Assembly: GCF_000192745.1 (NCBI RefSeq)
Contig: NC_015259.1
Coordinates: forward strand, 3,301,001-3,365,000
Length of the DNA stretch: 64,000 bases
Direction of reading: 5' to 3'
Source: Polymorphum gilvum SL003B-26A1
Lineage (GTDB): Bacteria > Pseudomonadota > Alphaproteobacteria > Rhizobiales > Stappiaceae
Below the pieces are notes generated by a model, which saw only the letters and a program-made list of their open reading frames with translations, was not told where the DNA came from and made no database searches. The translations under genes and the position numbers were made by a program. Positions 43,963-53,577 of the stretch are shown here, in pieces. Each line of letters starts with the position of its first letter. The stretch's first letter is position 1.

Positions 43963-43980
43963 ACGAGGGCTTCCCCTCGT
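43963..43980. terminator. Hairpin between murA and the DUF2948 gene
   Basis: Perfect 7-bp arms ACGAGGG / CCCTCGT around a CTTC tetraloop, 71 bases after the murA stop and 36 bases before the DUF2948 start. No T-tract on the minus side, so it may only stabilise or process the transcript. Confidence 0.4.
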
Positions 43981-44050
43981 CCCCGAGGGTGTGACCTAGC
44001 GGTTCTCGCCGGCTTTGACAATCGGGTTGCGGCGAAAAACCGCCCGTTGG

Positions 44051-45340
44051 TCAGGCCGAGATCCGCTCGATCTGGGCGCCGCACCGGCCAAGCTTTTCCT
44101 CCAGCCGTTCGAAGCCGCGATCGAGGTGGTAGACGCGGCTGACCGTGGTCTCGCCCTCGGCGGCAAGCCCGGCGATGACCAGGGAGACGGAGGCGCGCAG
44201 GTCGGTGGCCATCACCGGTGCCCCGCGCAGGGCCGGCACGCCCTCGACGATCGCCGTATGGCCATCGATGCGGATGCGGGCACCGAGGCGCGCCAGTTCC
44301 TGGACGTGCATGAAGCGGTTCTCGAAGATCGTCTCCGTGATGCGGCTGTGGCCGTGGGCCCGGGTCATCAGGGCCATGAACTGGGCCTGCAGATCGGTCG
44401 GGAAGCCCGGATAGGGCTCGGTCGTCACGTCGACCGAGGCGATGCCGTTGCCGTTGCGATAGATCCGCAGCCCGGAATTGGTCTCGGTGATCTCGGCACC
44501 GGTCTGCCGCAACACGTCGAGCGCGGCCTCCAGAAGGTCGCCGCGCGCGCCCTCCAGCACGACATCTCCGCCGGTCATGGCCACGGCCATGGCGTAGGTT
44601 CCGGTCTCGATCCGGTCGGGGATGACCGAATGGCGATGGCCGGACAGGCGCTCGACGCCCTGGATGCGGATTGTGCCGGTGCCCGCGCCCTCGATGCGGG
44701 CACCCATGCCGACAAGGCAGTCGGCGAGGTCCACGACCTCCGGTTCGCGCGCCGCGTTGACCAGTTCCGTCTCGCCACGCGCAAGTGCGGCCGCCATCAT
44801 CAGGGTATGGGTCGCGCCGACCGAGACCTTCGGGAAGGTCACGCGCCCGCCCCTCAAGCCGTTCGGCGCCTGCGCCACCACATAGCCGGAGTCGATGTCG
44901 ATGTCGGCGCCAAGCGCCTTCAGCCCCTCGATGAAGAAGTCGACCGGCCGGGTGCCGATGGCGCAGCCGCCTGGGAGCGAAACCCGGGCCCGCCCCATGC
45001 GCGCGACCAGCGGCCCGACCACCCAGAAACTCGCGCGCATCTTCGACACCAGCTCGTAGGGCGCCGTGGTGTCGACGACCTCGCGGGCGCGCAGATGCAC
45101 CGTCTGGCCGGTCAGCTGGTCCTGGCCGAGACGCTTGCCGTCGACGGAATAGTCGACGCCGTGGTTGGTCAGGATGTGGGTGAGCTGGGCGACGTCGCGC
45201 AGGCGCGGCACGTTTTCGAGCGTCAGGGTCTCGTCGGTAAGCAGGGACGCGATCATCAGCGGCAGGGCGGCGTTCTTGGCGCCGGAGATCGGAATCGCAC
45301 CGTTGAGCTGCGTGCCGCCGACGATCTTGATGCTGTCCAT
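44051..45340 (-). CDS. murA: UDP-N-acetylglucosamine 1-carboxyvinyltransferase
   Basis: 429 residues. It catalyses the first committed step of peptidoglycan synthesis. The catalytic loop cysteine is present, C126 in [12 protein letters not shown], so the enzyme should be fosfomycin-sensitive. The UNAG-binding [10 protein letters not shown] has K22. The later blocks [36 protein letters not shown] and [15 protein letters not shown] are intact. It is transcribed toward DUF2948 and hisD. Confidence 0.97.
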   Translation of the reverse strand: MDSIKIVGGTQLNGAIPISGAKNAALPLMIASLLTDETLTLENVPRLRDVAQLTHILTNHGVDYSVDGKRLGQDQLTGQTVHLRAREVVDTTAPYELVSKMRASFWVVGPLVARMGRARVSLPGGCAIGTRPVDFFIEGLKALGADIDIDSGYVVAQAPNGLRGGRVTFPKVSVGATHTLMMAAALARGETELVNAAREPEVVDLADCLVGMGARIEGAGTGTIRIQGVERLSGHRHSVIPDRIETGTYAMAVAMTGGDVVLEGARGDLLEAALDVLRQTGAEITETNSGLRIYRNGNGIASVDVTTEPYPGFPTDLQAQFMALMTRAHGHSRITETIFENRFMHVQELARLGARIRIDGHTAIVEGVPALRGAPVMATDLRASVSLVIAGLAAEGETTVSRVYHLDRGFERLEEKLGRCGAQIERISA

Positions 45341-45447
45341 GAAACCACCCTGACTTGTTGCTGGCAGACTTCCGAAACAGCCTGCGGTCCGCCTCTACAC
45401 CGTGACAATGGCGGACGCAAGGCAACCGGCCCGGCCGGTTCCGGCTC

Positions 45448-45612
45448 CTAGGCCTTGGCGCCGTCCTTCGCCTCGACGCCTTGCTCCGCCTGCGCTTGCG
45501 CTCGCATCCGCGCGGCCTGCTTGCGCCGCTTGAGGTTGGCGCGCAGGGCCTCGGCAAGACGCTCTTCGCGCCCGGCCGCGGCTTGGTCCTTTCCGGTGTC
45601 CTTTTCCTTCAT
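45448..45612 (-). CDS. Small conserved hypothetical protein upstream of murA
   Basis: 54 residues from ATG 45612. The sequence is very charged, with the helix REERLAEALRANLKRRKQAARMRAQ typical of short proteins encoded just before murA in Hyphomicrobiales. It has no signal peptide and no known function. An upstream in-frame start at 45684 exists, but the conserved part starts near MKEKD. Confidence 0.7.
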   Translation of the reverse strand: MKEKDTGKDQAAAGREERLAEALRANLKRRKQAARMRAQAQAEQGVEAKDGAKA

Positions 45613-45846
45613 TCCTTCAGCTTTATCCCAGCCACGCCGCAGCTCCAAGCCGGTTGAGCAGATGGTAGCCTGCGCTGTCCACAAAGGCGCACGAAAATCA
45701 GGCCGATAAGCGCTTGCGCGGGGCGATCAAGTGTGGCACAAGCCGACCCGTTCGCGGGCGCAGCCACTGCCCCGGGGCGACTATGCCGGTGTGCAGGACA
45801 TGTGGACCCTGCACGGGAAACGGCCTTGCGCCGTCAGGCATGACAT

Positions 45847-45921
<75 letters not shown>

Positions 45922-46117
45922 GCTAAAATATTGATTTCCTGATCGAATTCTTCGGACAACTCGGCTTGCCGACTTATGGACATGGCCGGCGCGCATGCCG
46001 CTGCCGGCAAGACTTCCGAAACCCGACACCGGCCATCCTCCACTCCGCGTCGCGATGGATGGGCCCGCGAAGGCCACCAGGGCCGAGGCCTCGATGCTGC
46101 CCCGGCGACCGGCAAGG

Positions 46118-47224
46118 TCATGTCAACAGCCGGGCAAGCTCCCGTCCGTCGATTGCCTCGATGTGATAGCGATCGTGCACGGTACCACCGGTGGTCTCGG
46201 CGGCGATCATGGCGTTGACGACGGCTTCCTCGACGCTTTGGACCGCAGCCTGATAGACGGGATCGAGGATCTCGTCATTGACCATCTGCAGCGACAGGAT
46301 CGGCCCGGCCTCATGGCGCATCGGATGCGGATTGCCGGTCGAGAAGGCGAGAAAGATGTCGCCGGAATTGTTGCCGCCGATCGTGCCGTTGCGACCGATG
46401 CCGATCGCGGCACGGCGCGCGAGCTTGCAAAGCTGGTGAGGCGCAAGCGGAAGCTCCGTCGCGATCACGACAATGATCGAGCCGCGCTCGACGAGGCCCG
46501 GGTCGCGTTGGGCAAGACGCCTGCCGACGGGAACGCCGGCAATCGTCAGCCAATCACGCTGGCCGTGATTGGCCTGCACCAGAGCAGCCACCATGCAGGC
46601 TTTCCCGTCGATGGCGACCTGTCGCGAAGCCGTGCCGGTACCGCCCTTGAAGCCATAGGCGATCATGCCGGTGCCGCCACCGACGTTGCCCTCGGCGATC
46701 GGGCCGGCTTTCGCTGTGTTGAGCGCTTCGAAGACGTGATCGACAGTAACGTGCTGGCCGTTGATGTCGTTGAGCAGACCGTCATAGGTCTCGGCCACCA
46801 CCGGCATGATCCACAGATGGTCGTCGCGTTCGTAAACCTCGGCATACCTATCGATCATCCAGCGGACCGCAGCGTGATGAACCATGCCGACGCTGTGGGT
46901 ATTGGTGATCAGGACGGGACCGACGAAATAGCCTCCATCCTTGATCCAATGCGCGCCCGTCATCTCGCCGTTGCCGTTGAACCGATGGATGCCGGCAAAG
47001 ACGGGAACGGGTTTGCCCTCCTCCGCGTGGGGCAGGATGGCGGTGACGCCGGTGCGAACCGGCAGCCTGCGGCCGGGGCGGGGCGTCTCCTCGCGGATGG
47101 TAGAGAAGCCGACATGGATACCGGAAACGTCGGTAATGGCGTTCAGCGGACCCGGCGTGCCGTCGAAGGGAATGCCGCAGTCGCGGGCGCGCAGGCGTGT
47201 CGGAGCGGATAGTCCGGTCGGCAT
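46118..47224 (-). CDS. P1-family (DmpA-type) self-processing aminopeptidase/amidase
   Basis: 368 residues with GGAGG upstream of ATG 47224. The DmpA/BapA family autocleaves before an N-terminal nucleophile serine. Here G248-S249 in ERGSIIVVIATELP fits the known Gly-Ser cleavage position, and S287 in GGNNSGDIFLAF fits the second catalytic serine. Other blocks are NAITDVSGIHVGF, NTHSVGMVHHAAV and GNVGGGTGM. Members cleave N-terminal beta-amino or D-amino residues, or amide and ester bonds. It is last in a run of minus-strand genes after the DeoR regulator (29-base gap), with a cysteine hydrolase and CbiZ-like protein upstream, so an amide substrate is plausible. Confidence 0.9.
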   Translation of the reverse strand: MPTGLSAPTRLRARDCGIPFDGTPGPLNAITDVSGIHVGFSTIREETPRPGRRLPVRTGVTAILPHAEEGKPVPVFAGIHRFNGNGEMTGAHWIKDGGYFVGPVLITNTHSVGMVHHAAVRWMIDRYAEVYERDDHLWIMPVVAETYDGLLNDINGQHVTVDHVFEALNTAKAGPIAEGNVGGGTGMIAYGFKGGTGTASRQVAIDGKACMVAALVQANHGQRDWLTIAGVPVGRRLAQRDPGLVERGSIIVVIATELPLAPHQLCKLARRAAIGIGRNGTIGGNNSGDIFLAFSTGNPHPMRHEAGPILSLQMVNDEILDPVYQAAVQSVEEAVVNAMIAAETTGGTVHDRYHIEAIDGRELARLLT

Positions 47225-47253
47225 GCCGTCACCTCCTCGCTGCGTCCGCCGGA

Positions 47254-48015
47254 TCAACAGACGGTAAGTTCGACGCCATTGGCATCAAGACTGTTACAGA
47301 GGTCGTCGCCCGGCCTCCGGTCGGTAACCACATGGCCGATATCGCGCCAGGACGCGTAGCGGGACGGAAACAGGCGGTCATGCTTCGAATGGTCGGCGAC
47401 GACAAGGTTGCGGGCGGCGCGCGAGACCATGGCGGCGTAGACGGCACCGCACTCGATCAGAGCGTCGGAGGGGCCATCCGGGCCGAGGCCGCTCGCGCCA
47501 AGAACGGCGAAGTCGGCATAGAAGGACGTGAGGAAGGAGACGGCATGGGCTCCGATGGTCGCACCTTCAGTGGCGTTGTAGTCTCCCGGCAGCATGATCA
47601 CCTTGATGGTCGGATTGATGGCGAGCACGGTCGCTACGCCGAAGGAATGGGTCAACACGGTAATATTCTTCATCTCCACCGCGATGCGCCGCGCCGTGTG
47701 TACCGTGGTCGAGCCGGATCCGATCATCAGCACCTGCGCGCCTTTCAGGATCTGCACGGCCGCCCTGGCGATCCGCTCGCGCTCGGCGACGAAGAGGGTG
47801 TGACGTTCGGTAACCGAGGGCTCGGTGGAAAGCGACCGGACGGCGCCGCCATAGGTGCGGTTGAGGAGCCCCTGTTCGGTCATCTCGTCGAGATCTCGGC
47901 GTATCGTTTCGGTCGAGACGTCGAGCCGACGGGCCAGTTCCCCCACACGCAGGCTCGGCGTCTGACTGAGTTCCGTCAGGATGCGCTCCTGACGCACGCT
48001 CTTCGGCTTTTTCAT
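47254..48015 (-). CDS. DeoR-family transcriptional regulator
   Basis: 253 residues. The N-terminal helix-turn-helix (RQERILTELSQTPSLRVGELARRLDVSTETIRRDL) is followed by the DeoRC effector domain with IGSGSTTVHTARRI and GASGLGPDGPSD. DeoR proteins mostly sense phosphorylated sugars or similar phosphate esters, which would suit a pathway with a phosphorylated amino-alcohol intermediate. Its ATG overlaps the stop of the CbiZ-like gene, so it is encoded in the operon it probably controls. Confidence 0.92.
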   Translation of the reverse strand: MKKPKSVRQERILTELSQTPSLRVGELARRLDVSTETIRRDLDEMTEQGLLNRTYGGAVRSLSTEPSVTERHTLFVAERERIARAAVQILKGAQVLMIGSGSTTVHTARRIAVEMKNITVLTHSFGVATVLAINPTIKVIMLPGDYNATEGATIGAHAVSFLTSFYADFAVLGASGLGPDGPSDALIECGAVYAAMVSRAARNLVVADHSKHDRLFPSRYASWRDIGHVVTDRRPGDDLCNSLDANGVELTVC

Positions 48016-48743
48016 CGCTCCTCCCTCCCCTGCGTTTTTTCTGCATTCTCGGCCAGCCACTGCAATCCGCCGGCCGACACCGCGTCGTAAACCGCGCCGC
48101 CGATCGCCGCACCAATGTCGGTGTGAAGACCCGCATAGGTCCTGGTCCGCCCCTCCAGCGGGCAGGCCGCCGCGATGCAATCGGTTCCGGTCCCCGTGAC
48201 CAGCAGACCGTCCTTCCTCCAGCCGAGATCCATCACGGCGGCCGTACGGGCTTCGGTGGCGATCGACAGAGCCTCGACAAGACCTCCCTGGTCGAGAGGC
48301 TGGTCGACATGGGCAACCAGATTGATCGTCCCGATCAACCGCGGGCCGGTGATGGTCTCACCGACGCGCCCGGCATTGGCAAGCCCCACGGTCGTCAGGC
48401 AGAAGGCCGTCGCATCGCCGCTTCGGCGTGTCGCACGGTGATGTTTCCGGATATCGCGCGCCGTCATGAACTGAACCGCATCGCCAAATCCGGCTTCCGT
48501 CAGGCGTCCGCGAAGCAGGGCGATCGGATCCACATCGATCGGCAGGTCCGCTTCGGCCACCTCGAGCCAGGCCACCGTGTCGGCCCGGCTGAAGCCCGGT
48601 CGCGTCAAGGACCAGCTCAGCACCACTTGCTCGATACCGAAGCGGACGGCGAGGATCTTGTCCGCACAGAATATTTCGGGCCTGCTCATCGCCAGAGTTG
48701 TGTCAGGACCATCGGTCCGGAACAAGTCCCGGGCGGTGTCCAT
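48012..48743 (-). CDS. cbiZ: CbiZ-family adenosylcobinamide amidohydrolase
   Basis: 243 residues from ATG 48743, or 225 from ATG 48689, whose reading begins nearer the conserved part. CbiZ features are FGIEQVVLSWSLTRPGFSRADTVAW, the GTINLVAHVDQPLDQGGLVEALSIATEARTAAVMDLGW block and GTGTDCIAAACP. CbiZ hydrolyses the amide linking the corrin ring to 1-amino-2-propanol in adenosylcobinamide, giving cobyric acid. Usually it sits with corrinoid import (btuFCD) or cob genes; here there are none. Instead it is coupled to a DeoR gene and a cysteine hydrolase. It may recycle corrinoids or act on another amide of an amino alcohol. Confidence 0.78.
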   Translation of the reverse strand: MDTARDLFRTDGPDTTLAMSRPEIFCADKILAVRFGIEQVVLSWSLTRPGFSRADTVAWLEVAEADLPIDVDPIALLRGRLTEAGFGDAVQFMTARDIRKHHRATRRSGDATAFCLTTVGLANAGRVGETITGPRLIGTINLVAHVDQPLDQGGLVEALSIATEARTAAVMDLGWRKDGLLVTGTGTDCIAAACPLEGRTRTYAGLHTDIGAAIGGAVYDAVSAGGLQWLAENAEKTQGREER

Positions 48744-48754
48744 CCCCGCCTGTC

Positions 48755-49456
48755 TCAAGCCCGCGCCTGCGGCAGATACTCGATCAGTTCGTCGGCATTC
48801 ATCACATTGGCATAGATCATGTGGATGCGCTCCAGTTCGCTGACGTGAAGCTCCATGGAGCCGGCGGCGCAGGCATCGTCGACAACGATCACGTCGAAAC
48901 TCTCGTCTGCGAGGCTGCGCACGGTCGAGGAGACGCATTGGTCCGTGAAAATACCGGTGCAGACGACGTGGGTGATGCCCATGTTGGCGAACACGAGCCG
49001 CAGGTTGGTCCCGGTCAATGCGCTGTCGGTGGTCTTGGTGATGACGATTTCGCCCTCTCTTGGCGCGATCTGCGGCAGGATCTGCGATGGGTGTGCGTCC
49101 CGCGGCAAGAGCAGGTTGTTCCAACCGGGCTTCTTCTGGCTGAGAGAGCGATCGCGACCATCGGTCCTGAGGCAGGCAATCCGGGCAAAAAACACGTCAA
49201 GCCCACGCGCGCGGAAAAGGTCCAGCAGACGCTGGGTGTTGGGGATGACGGTGGCGCGCATACGCTCGTGAAACGGTGTCCAAGCGTGATAGCGCACGAG
49301 GTCGTCGCCTGACAGGGTGTTGGGGTCCGGGCGGTCGAGATAGGTGTTCTGCATGTCGATGACGAGCAGGGCCACCTTGCCCCGTTCAAGCACGGGATCT
49401 TCGGGCTCCGGAGCGCCCTGGTAGTAGAAGGAGCGGCGTTCGGTTTTCCAGGTCAT
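48755..49456 (-). CDS. Isochorismatase-like cysteine hydrolase
   Basis: 233 residues. The catalytic triad is visible: D34 in LVIDMQNTY, K141 in VITKTTDSALTGTNL and C174 in GIFTDQCVSSTVR, with the cis-peptide before the cysteine region. Family members hydrolyse carbamoyl or amide bonds (N-carbamoylsarcosine, biuret, ureidoacrylate, maleamate) when Cys is present, as here, rather than isochorismate. It follows the transporter permease after ten bases and precedes the CbiZ-like gene after about eleven, so it belongs to the import operon. Substrate unknown. Confidence 0.88.
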   Translation of the reverse strand: MTWKTERRSFYYQGAPEPEDPVLERGKVALLVIDMQNTYLDRPDPNTLSGDDLVRYHAWTPFHERMRATVIPNTQRLLDLFRARGLDVFFARIACLRTDGRDRSLSQKKPGWNNLLLPRDAHPSQILPQIAPREGEIVITKTTDSALTGTNLRLVFANMGITHVVCTGIFTDQCVSSTVRSLADESFDVIVVDDACAAGSMELHVSELERIHMIYANVMNADELIEYLPQARA

Positions 49457-49466
49457 GCGGATGTCC

Positions 49467-50273
49467 TCAGCCTCGCATGCTGCGACGGCGCAGCAGCATG
49501 ACGACCAGCCCGCCGGCCAACAGAAGGACAGCGGCCGAGAGCGTGCTCATCGTGCCGAGTGCGGGCACCATCGGCGAGTAGCCGGCAACCATCTTCGAGT
49601 AGAGCCACTTCGGGATCGTCGAGTCGACGCCCGCCGTATAGAGCGACAGGGGGAAGTTGCCCCAAGACAGCAAGAAGGCGAAGAGGGCGCCCGACCAGAT
49701 CCCCGGCCAGAGGATCGGCAGCGTCACTTCGCGCAGGATGAACCAGCGGCTGGCGCCGAAGTCGCGTGCTGCCTCTTCGAGCGTCGAGTCGAACGAGTAG
49801 ACCTGGATTGCAATGACGAGCGTCACGACCGGGACGATCCAGACGAGATGGGCGACGACGGCTGTCTGCCAACTCGGATTGATGCCAAGCGCGTTGAACC
49901 AGAGCAGAAGGGCAAGCCCCAGCACCGGCTGGGGAAAGAAGACCGGCAGCAGGATCGCCTTCTGAAAGGTCTTGCGACCCTTCCAGTCGTAGCGGGCGAA
50001 TGCAAGCGCGCCGAAGAAGGCGAGAACCACCGAGGCGAGCGTGACGATGAAGGCGATCAGCAGCGAATTCTGCACCAGGCTCTGGATTTCGAGCGAGGCA
50101 AGCGTCTTGTCCCACCACTCGGTCGAAAAGACACGCACCGGGAAGCCGAAATAGCGCCCTTTCGACAGGCCGGCGAGCGCTCCGCAGAGGATCGGTAGGT
50201 AGATGGCCAGCACGACGAAGACAGTCCAGACCTTGACGAAGGCCTGGGCGCGGATGTGCGAGCGGGTTTCCAT
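49467..50273 (-). CDS. ABC transporter permease, PotC type
   Basis: 268 residues with six helices and the EAA segment LEEAARDFGASRWFILREVTLPILWPG. It is a spermidine/putrescine/opine-type permease, next to its PotB-like partner with only three bases between genes. It is predicted to import a small cationic amine or amine conjugate. Confidence 0.9.
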   Translation of the reverse strand: METRSHIRAQAFVKVWTVFVVLAIYLPILCGALAGLSKGRYFGFPVRVFSTEWWDKTLASLEIQSLVQNSLLIAFIVTLASVVLAFFGALAFARYDWKGRKTFQKAILLPVFFPQPVLGLALLLWFNALGINPSWQTAVVAHLVWIVPVVTLVIAIQVYSFDSTLEEAARDFGASRWFILREVTLPILWPGIWSGALFAFLLSWGNFPLSLYTAGVDSTIPKWLYSKMVAGYSPMVPALGTMSTLSAAVLLLAGGLVVMLLRRRSMRG

Positions 50274-50276
50274 GGC

Positions 50277-51179
50277 TCACCTCTTGCCGAGAATGCGATC
50301 GAGGTCGAGCTTGGCGAGCACATAGAGCGCCAAGCCGCTGACGATGGCGACGAGCAACAAGGCGAGCGCCGAACCGAGAGGCCAGTTCTGGGCATAGGTG
50401 AAGGCGACCTCGATATCCTGGGCGATGGTGATCACCGACTGGCCACCGAGGATCTTGGATTCGGCGATGGCGCCGGCGCCGAGCACGAAGGTGAGCAGCA
50501 TGCCGATCAGGATGCCGGGCATGGCGAGCGGCAGCTCGATCTCGCGCCAGATCATCAGCCGGCTTGCGCCGAGGTCGCGCGCAGCATCGACCAGATCCCT
50601 GGGGATCATGGCGATGCCGAGCGACATCGGGAAGAGCATGAAGGGCAGGTAGACATAGAGCATGCCAAAGAGGATGGCGCCGGGCGTGTAGAGCACTTCC
50701 GGGCCGCCGGAGAAGCCAAGCCATTTCAGCCCGCCGTCGAGCACGCCATTCTTGATGAAGAACAGCACCCAGCCGTAGAGACGGACGTTTTCCGAAACGA
50801 ATAACGGAAAGACGAAAAGCACGCCGATGAAGCCCGACCATTTGCCGAACATGCGGTTGAGCCCGTAGGCGATCGGATAGGCGATCACGGCGAGCAACGC
50901 CACGGTTGCCAGCGCGAAGGCGAGCGACCAGGCAAATGACATCCACACCGTGTTCGACGTATCAAAAATCGCCGAGAAATTGGCGAAAGTGAAGGACCGG
51001 AAGACGTCGAAGCTCTTCGGCGTGGCAAAAGCATAGGCTGCAACGGTCAGGAGCGGCGCCAGAAAGCCGAGCAGGAGCAGGACGATGACGGGCCCGGCAG
51101 CGCGCAGGCCGGCGGGGATCGCGGGCAGCGCTGCCGCGGAGCGGCCATGTATGGCCTCCTCGTGGATGGTCACCGCCAT
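50277..51179 (-). CDS. ABC transporter permease, PotB type
   Basis: 300 residues from ATG 51179 (MAVTIHEE). The upstream frame is open but lies inside the ATPase gene. Six helices and the EAA loop DAARDLGASRLMIWREIELPLAMPGI are present, with GFIGVLFVFPLFVSENVRLYGW as the family periplasmic-loop region. It forms the membrane pore with the PotC-like subunit. The start is one base from the ATPase stop, a tightly packed operon. Confidence 0.9.
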   Translation of the reverse strand: MAVTIHEEAIHGRSAAALPAIPAGLRAAGPVIVLLLLGFLAPLLTVAAYAFATPKSFDVFRSFTFANFSAIFDTSNTVWMSFAWSLAFALATVALLAVIAYPIAYGLNRMFGKWSGFIGVLFVFPLFVSENVRLYGWVLFFIKNGVLDGGLKWLGFSGGPEVLYTPGAILFGMLYVYLPFMLFPMSLGIAMIPRDLVDAARDLGASRLMIWREIELPLAMPGILIGMLLTFVLGAGAIAESKILGGQSVITIAQDIEVAFTYAQNWPLGSALALLLVAIVSGLALYVLAKLDLDRILGKR

Positions 51180-51180
51180 T

Positions 51181-52311
51181 TCAGTCTCCCACCACGATGG
51201 CGTCGCGGGCGTCCCAGCCGATAGTGACAGCGTCGCCCGAGGAGATGCCGGCTCCCGCCGCCCGTGCCGCCTCAACCAGATAGACCCGGCCGTCGGCATG
51301 CACCTGATACTGCACGCGCGATCCCAGCAGGTACTCGTTGTAGACCCTGCCGGCGATCAGATTGTCGGCGCGCGAGGCGCCGGCGACGAAGCGCATCGAC
51401 TCCGGCCGCACGATGACGGTCGCCTCGTCGCCGATCGTGTCGCTGACGGGAGCAACCGCGATCGCCTGGCCATCGGCGCGTTTCCAGCCGCCGTGCCTGT
51501 CGCGCCTGACGTCGAAACTGTTCACCTCGCCGAAGAATTCAGCGACGAAGCGTGTGGCGGGTCTGGTGTAGATTTCCTCCGGCGTGCCGATCTGCACGAG
51601 GCGGCCGCGGCTCATCACGCCGACGCGGTCGGACATGACCATGGCCTCCTCCAGAGAGTGGGTAATATAGACGAAAGTCTTGCCGCTCTCGCGATGCAGG
51701 TCCTTCAGTTCCTTCTCCAGCACCTTCTTCAGCTTGTAGTCGAGTGCCGAGAGCGGTTCGTCGAAGAACAGCACGTCCGGATCATAAGAGAAGGCGCGGG
51801 CAAGGGCTACGCGCTGCTTTTCGCCCCCGGAGCAGCGCATCACGTTCTTGGAATAATAGTGCTCGGGCAGGCGCACCATGCGCATCAGTTCGAGGGCACG
51901 GGCCTTGCGTGCGGCGGCTGGCATCTTGCGGACCTTCAGCGGGAACTCGATGTTCTCGCCCACGGTCTTGTGCGGGAAAAGGGCCAGCGACTGGAAGACC
52001 AGACATGTCGGCCGCTTGTCGGCCGGCACGTCGTTGATCAGTTCGCCTCGGAGCGTAATGTAGCCTTCGGACGGCGATTCCATGCCGGCAAGCATGCGCA
52101 GCAGGGTCGTCTTGCCGGATCCGGAGGGTCCGACAATGGTGACGAACTCACCCTCCCGGATATCGACATCGATGCCGTCGACTGCGGCGAAATCGCCGAA
52201 GACTTTGCGGACACCGACCAGTTGCAGAACCGGCGCCGGCCTGGCTTGGCTTGCGCCGTCCACCCTCGAGGGAATGTCGGCCGGTGTGGGAGAGATCATC
52301 GCAAGGCTCAT
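51181..52311 (-). CDS. ABC transporter ATPase, PotA type
   Basis: 376 residues. The Walker A is GPSGSGKTT, the Q-loop VFQSLALFPHKTV and Walker B VLFFDEPLSALD. The signature reads CSGGEKQRVALARAF instead of LSGGQ, a tolerable variant. A C-terminal TOBE domain covers about residues 290-370. It drives import with the two permeases that follow. The start at 52311 is taken; ATG 52299 is also possible. Confidence 0.9.
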   Translation of the reverse strand: MSLAMISPTPADIPSRVDGASQARPAPVLQLVGVRKVFGDFAAVDGIDVDIREGEFVTIVGPSGSGKTTLLRMLAGMESPSEGYITLRGELINDVPADKRPTCLVFQSLALFPHKTVGENIEFPLKVRKMPAAARKARALELMRMVRLPEHYYSKNVMRCSGGEKQRVALARAFSYDPDVLFFDEPLSALDYKLKKVLEKELKDLHRESGKTFVYITHSLEEAMVMSDRVGVMSRGRLVQIGTPEEIYTRPATRFVAEFFGEVNSFDVRRDRHGGWKRADGQAIAVAPVSDTIGDEATVIVRPESMRFVAGASRADNLIAGRVYNEYLLGSRVQYQVHADGRVYLVEAARAAGAGISSGDAVTIGWDARDAIVVGD

Positions 52312-52339
52312 CCTATGGCTCCGTGTGAACAGGATCGCG

Positions 52340-53479
52340 TCAGCCCCGCAGGCGCCTGGCAGCCGTCATCAGTTCAAGCGCCTTGTCGTAGTCAGGCACG
52401 ATGTCGTATTCGGCCGATCGAGCCATGTCCTCTTCGAGGCTGTCCCACTGGATGGCTTCCAGTTCGTCCTTGGTGAAGAGCTCGAAGCACTTCGGATTGC
52501 CCATCTGGCTGACCGGGTTGAACGTGCCCTCGGCAAAGGCGACGGTATGGGCGACCTCGGGGTCCTGGACATATTTGAGGAATTCGATGGCGAGCGGCGA
52601 CAGGTCGGGATTGTTGACGGTCGAGGTTATCTCGATCCAGGAAATGCCGCCCTTGCCGTCGATCGGGCCCGTGAGCGGGGTGATGGCGCGCAGGTTAGGA
52701 TAACCGTCGGCGCGGGCCGGCGAGACGGAATAGGTGCCACCGGTCATGTAGAGGTCGATTTCGCCGGAGACCAGCGCCTGGTTGAGCGAGGCCATGTCGC
52801 CGACCATCCTGGCTCCCTTGAATACCTTCTCGGCGGTCTCGGAGAAGGCTTTGAATTCTTCTTCCGTATGTTCCTTGAACGGATTGATGCCGGCGATCAG
52901 GAAGATGTTGAAGACGTTCCAGTCGTCGGATTCCTGGATACCATATCTGCCGGCGAGGGCCGTATCGTTGAACAGGTCCCAGCCCTGCTCTTCCGCCGTC
53001 GTCTTGCTGACCTTGTCGGTGTTGACGACGAAGCTGTAGGGCCCGAAGCGCTGGGCCATGCCCAGCAGATCCTCGCCGTTGTCGCTCATCGCCCAGCGAT
53101 AGGGCGCCTTGAAGTCCGGCAGCATGGTGTCGAAATAGGGCTCGAACTCGGCGCGCGGCAGAGGCTTGATCAGGCCGGCCGGCGCCATGACCTTGCGGGC
53201 CCAGGGATTGTTGACGTTGATGAGGTCCCAGATCTTGGTTTCGCCGGCGCGCAGGCGGTTGATCATGGTCGGGTCGTTGGTCAGGCTTTCGGCCTTGACG
53301 TTGGCCGCATGGCTGGACCGAAACGGGTCCAGAACCTCGGCCGAATTGTAACCTTCCCAGCACAGGATGTTGAGTTCCTTCGCGCGCCCTGCAAAGGCGC
53401 GCGTCGCGCTCGCGAGCGGGCCCGCAAAAGCCGCGGCACCCATCATCTGCATCATGTTGCGTCTGGAGATCTTCATCAT
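52340..53479 (-). CDS. ABC transporter substrate-binding protein, PotD/PotF-like, Tat-exported
   Basis: 379 residues. The leader MMKISRRNMMQMMGAAAFAG is a twin-arginine-type signal. The mature domain starts ELNILCWEGYNSAEVLDPF, the opening of spermidine/putrescine-type binding proteins, with DLYMTGGTYSVSPARADGYPNL and FAEGTFNPVS later. The ligand is probably a small amine-containing compound. It heads the operon running leftward to the DmpA-type gene, and is divergent from an SDR gene across a region with palindromes. Confidence 0.88.
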   Translation of the reverse strand: MMKISRRNMMQMMGAAAFAGPLASATRAFAGRAKELNILCWEGYNSAEVLDPFRSSHAANVKAESLTNDPTMINRLRAGETKIWDLINVNNPWARKVMAPAGLIKPLPRAEFEPYFDTMLPDFKAPYRWAMSDNGEDLLGMAQRFGPYSFVVNTDKVSKTTAEEQGWDLFNDTALAGRYGIQESDDWNVFNIFLIAGINPFKEHTEEEFKAFSETAEKVFKGARMVGDMASLNQALVSGEIDLYMTGGTYSVSPARADGYPNLRAITPLTGPIDGKGGISWIEITSTVNNPDLSPLAIEFLKYVQDPEVAHTVAFAEGTFNPVSQMGNPKCFELFTKDELEAIQWDSLEEDMARSAEYDIVPDYDKALELMTAARRLRG

Positions 53480-53577
53480 CGCCGTTCCCCTGTTGATGAC
53501 CGTCTGTGACGTTTCGCGTGTCCGTTATGTTGGAAGTGTGTCGCAGAAATGTGTGGTTTACAACATATTTTTTCCAG

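Noticed and set aside
46023-46036. Single copy of the 14-bp leader repeat unit
   Set aside because: Only one unit, not in front of a start codon, so it may be chance similarity; mentioned only as a lead.
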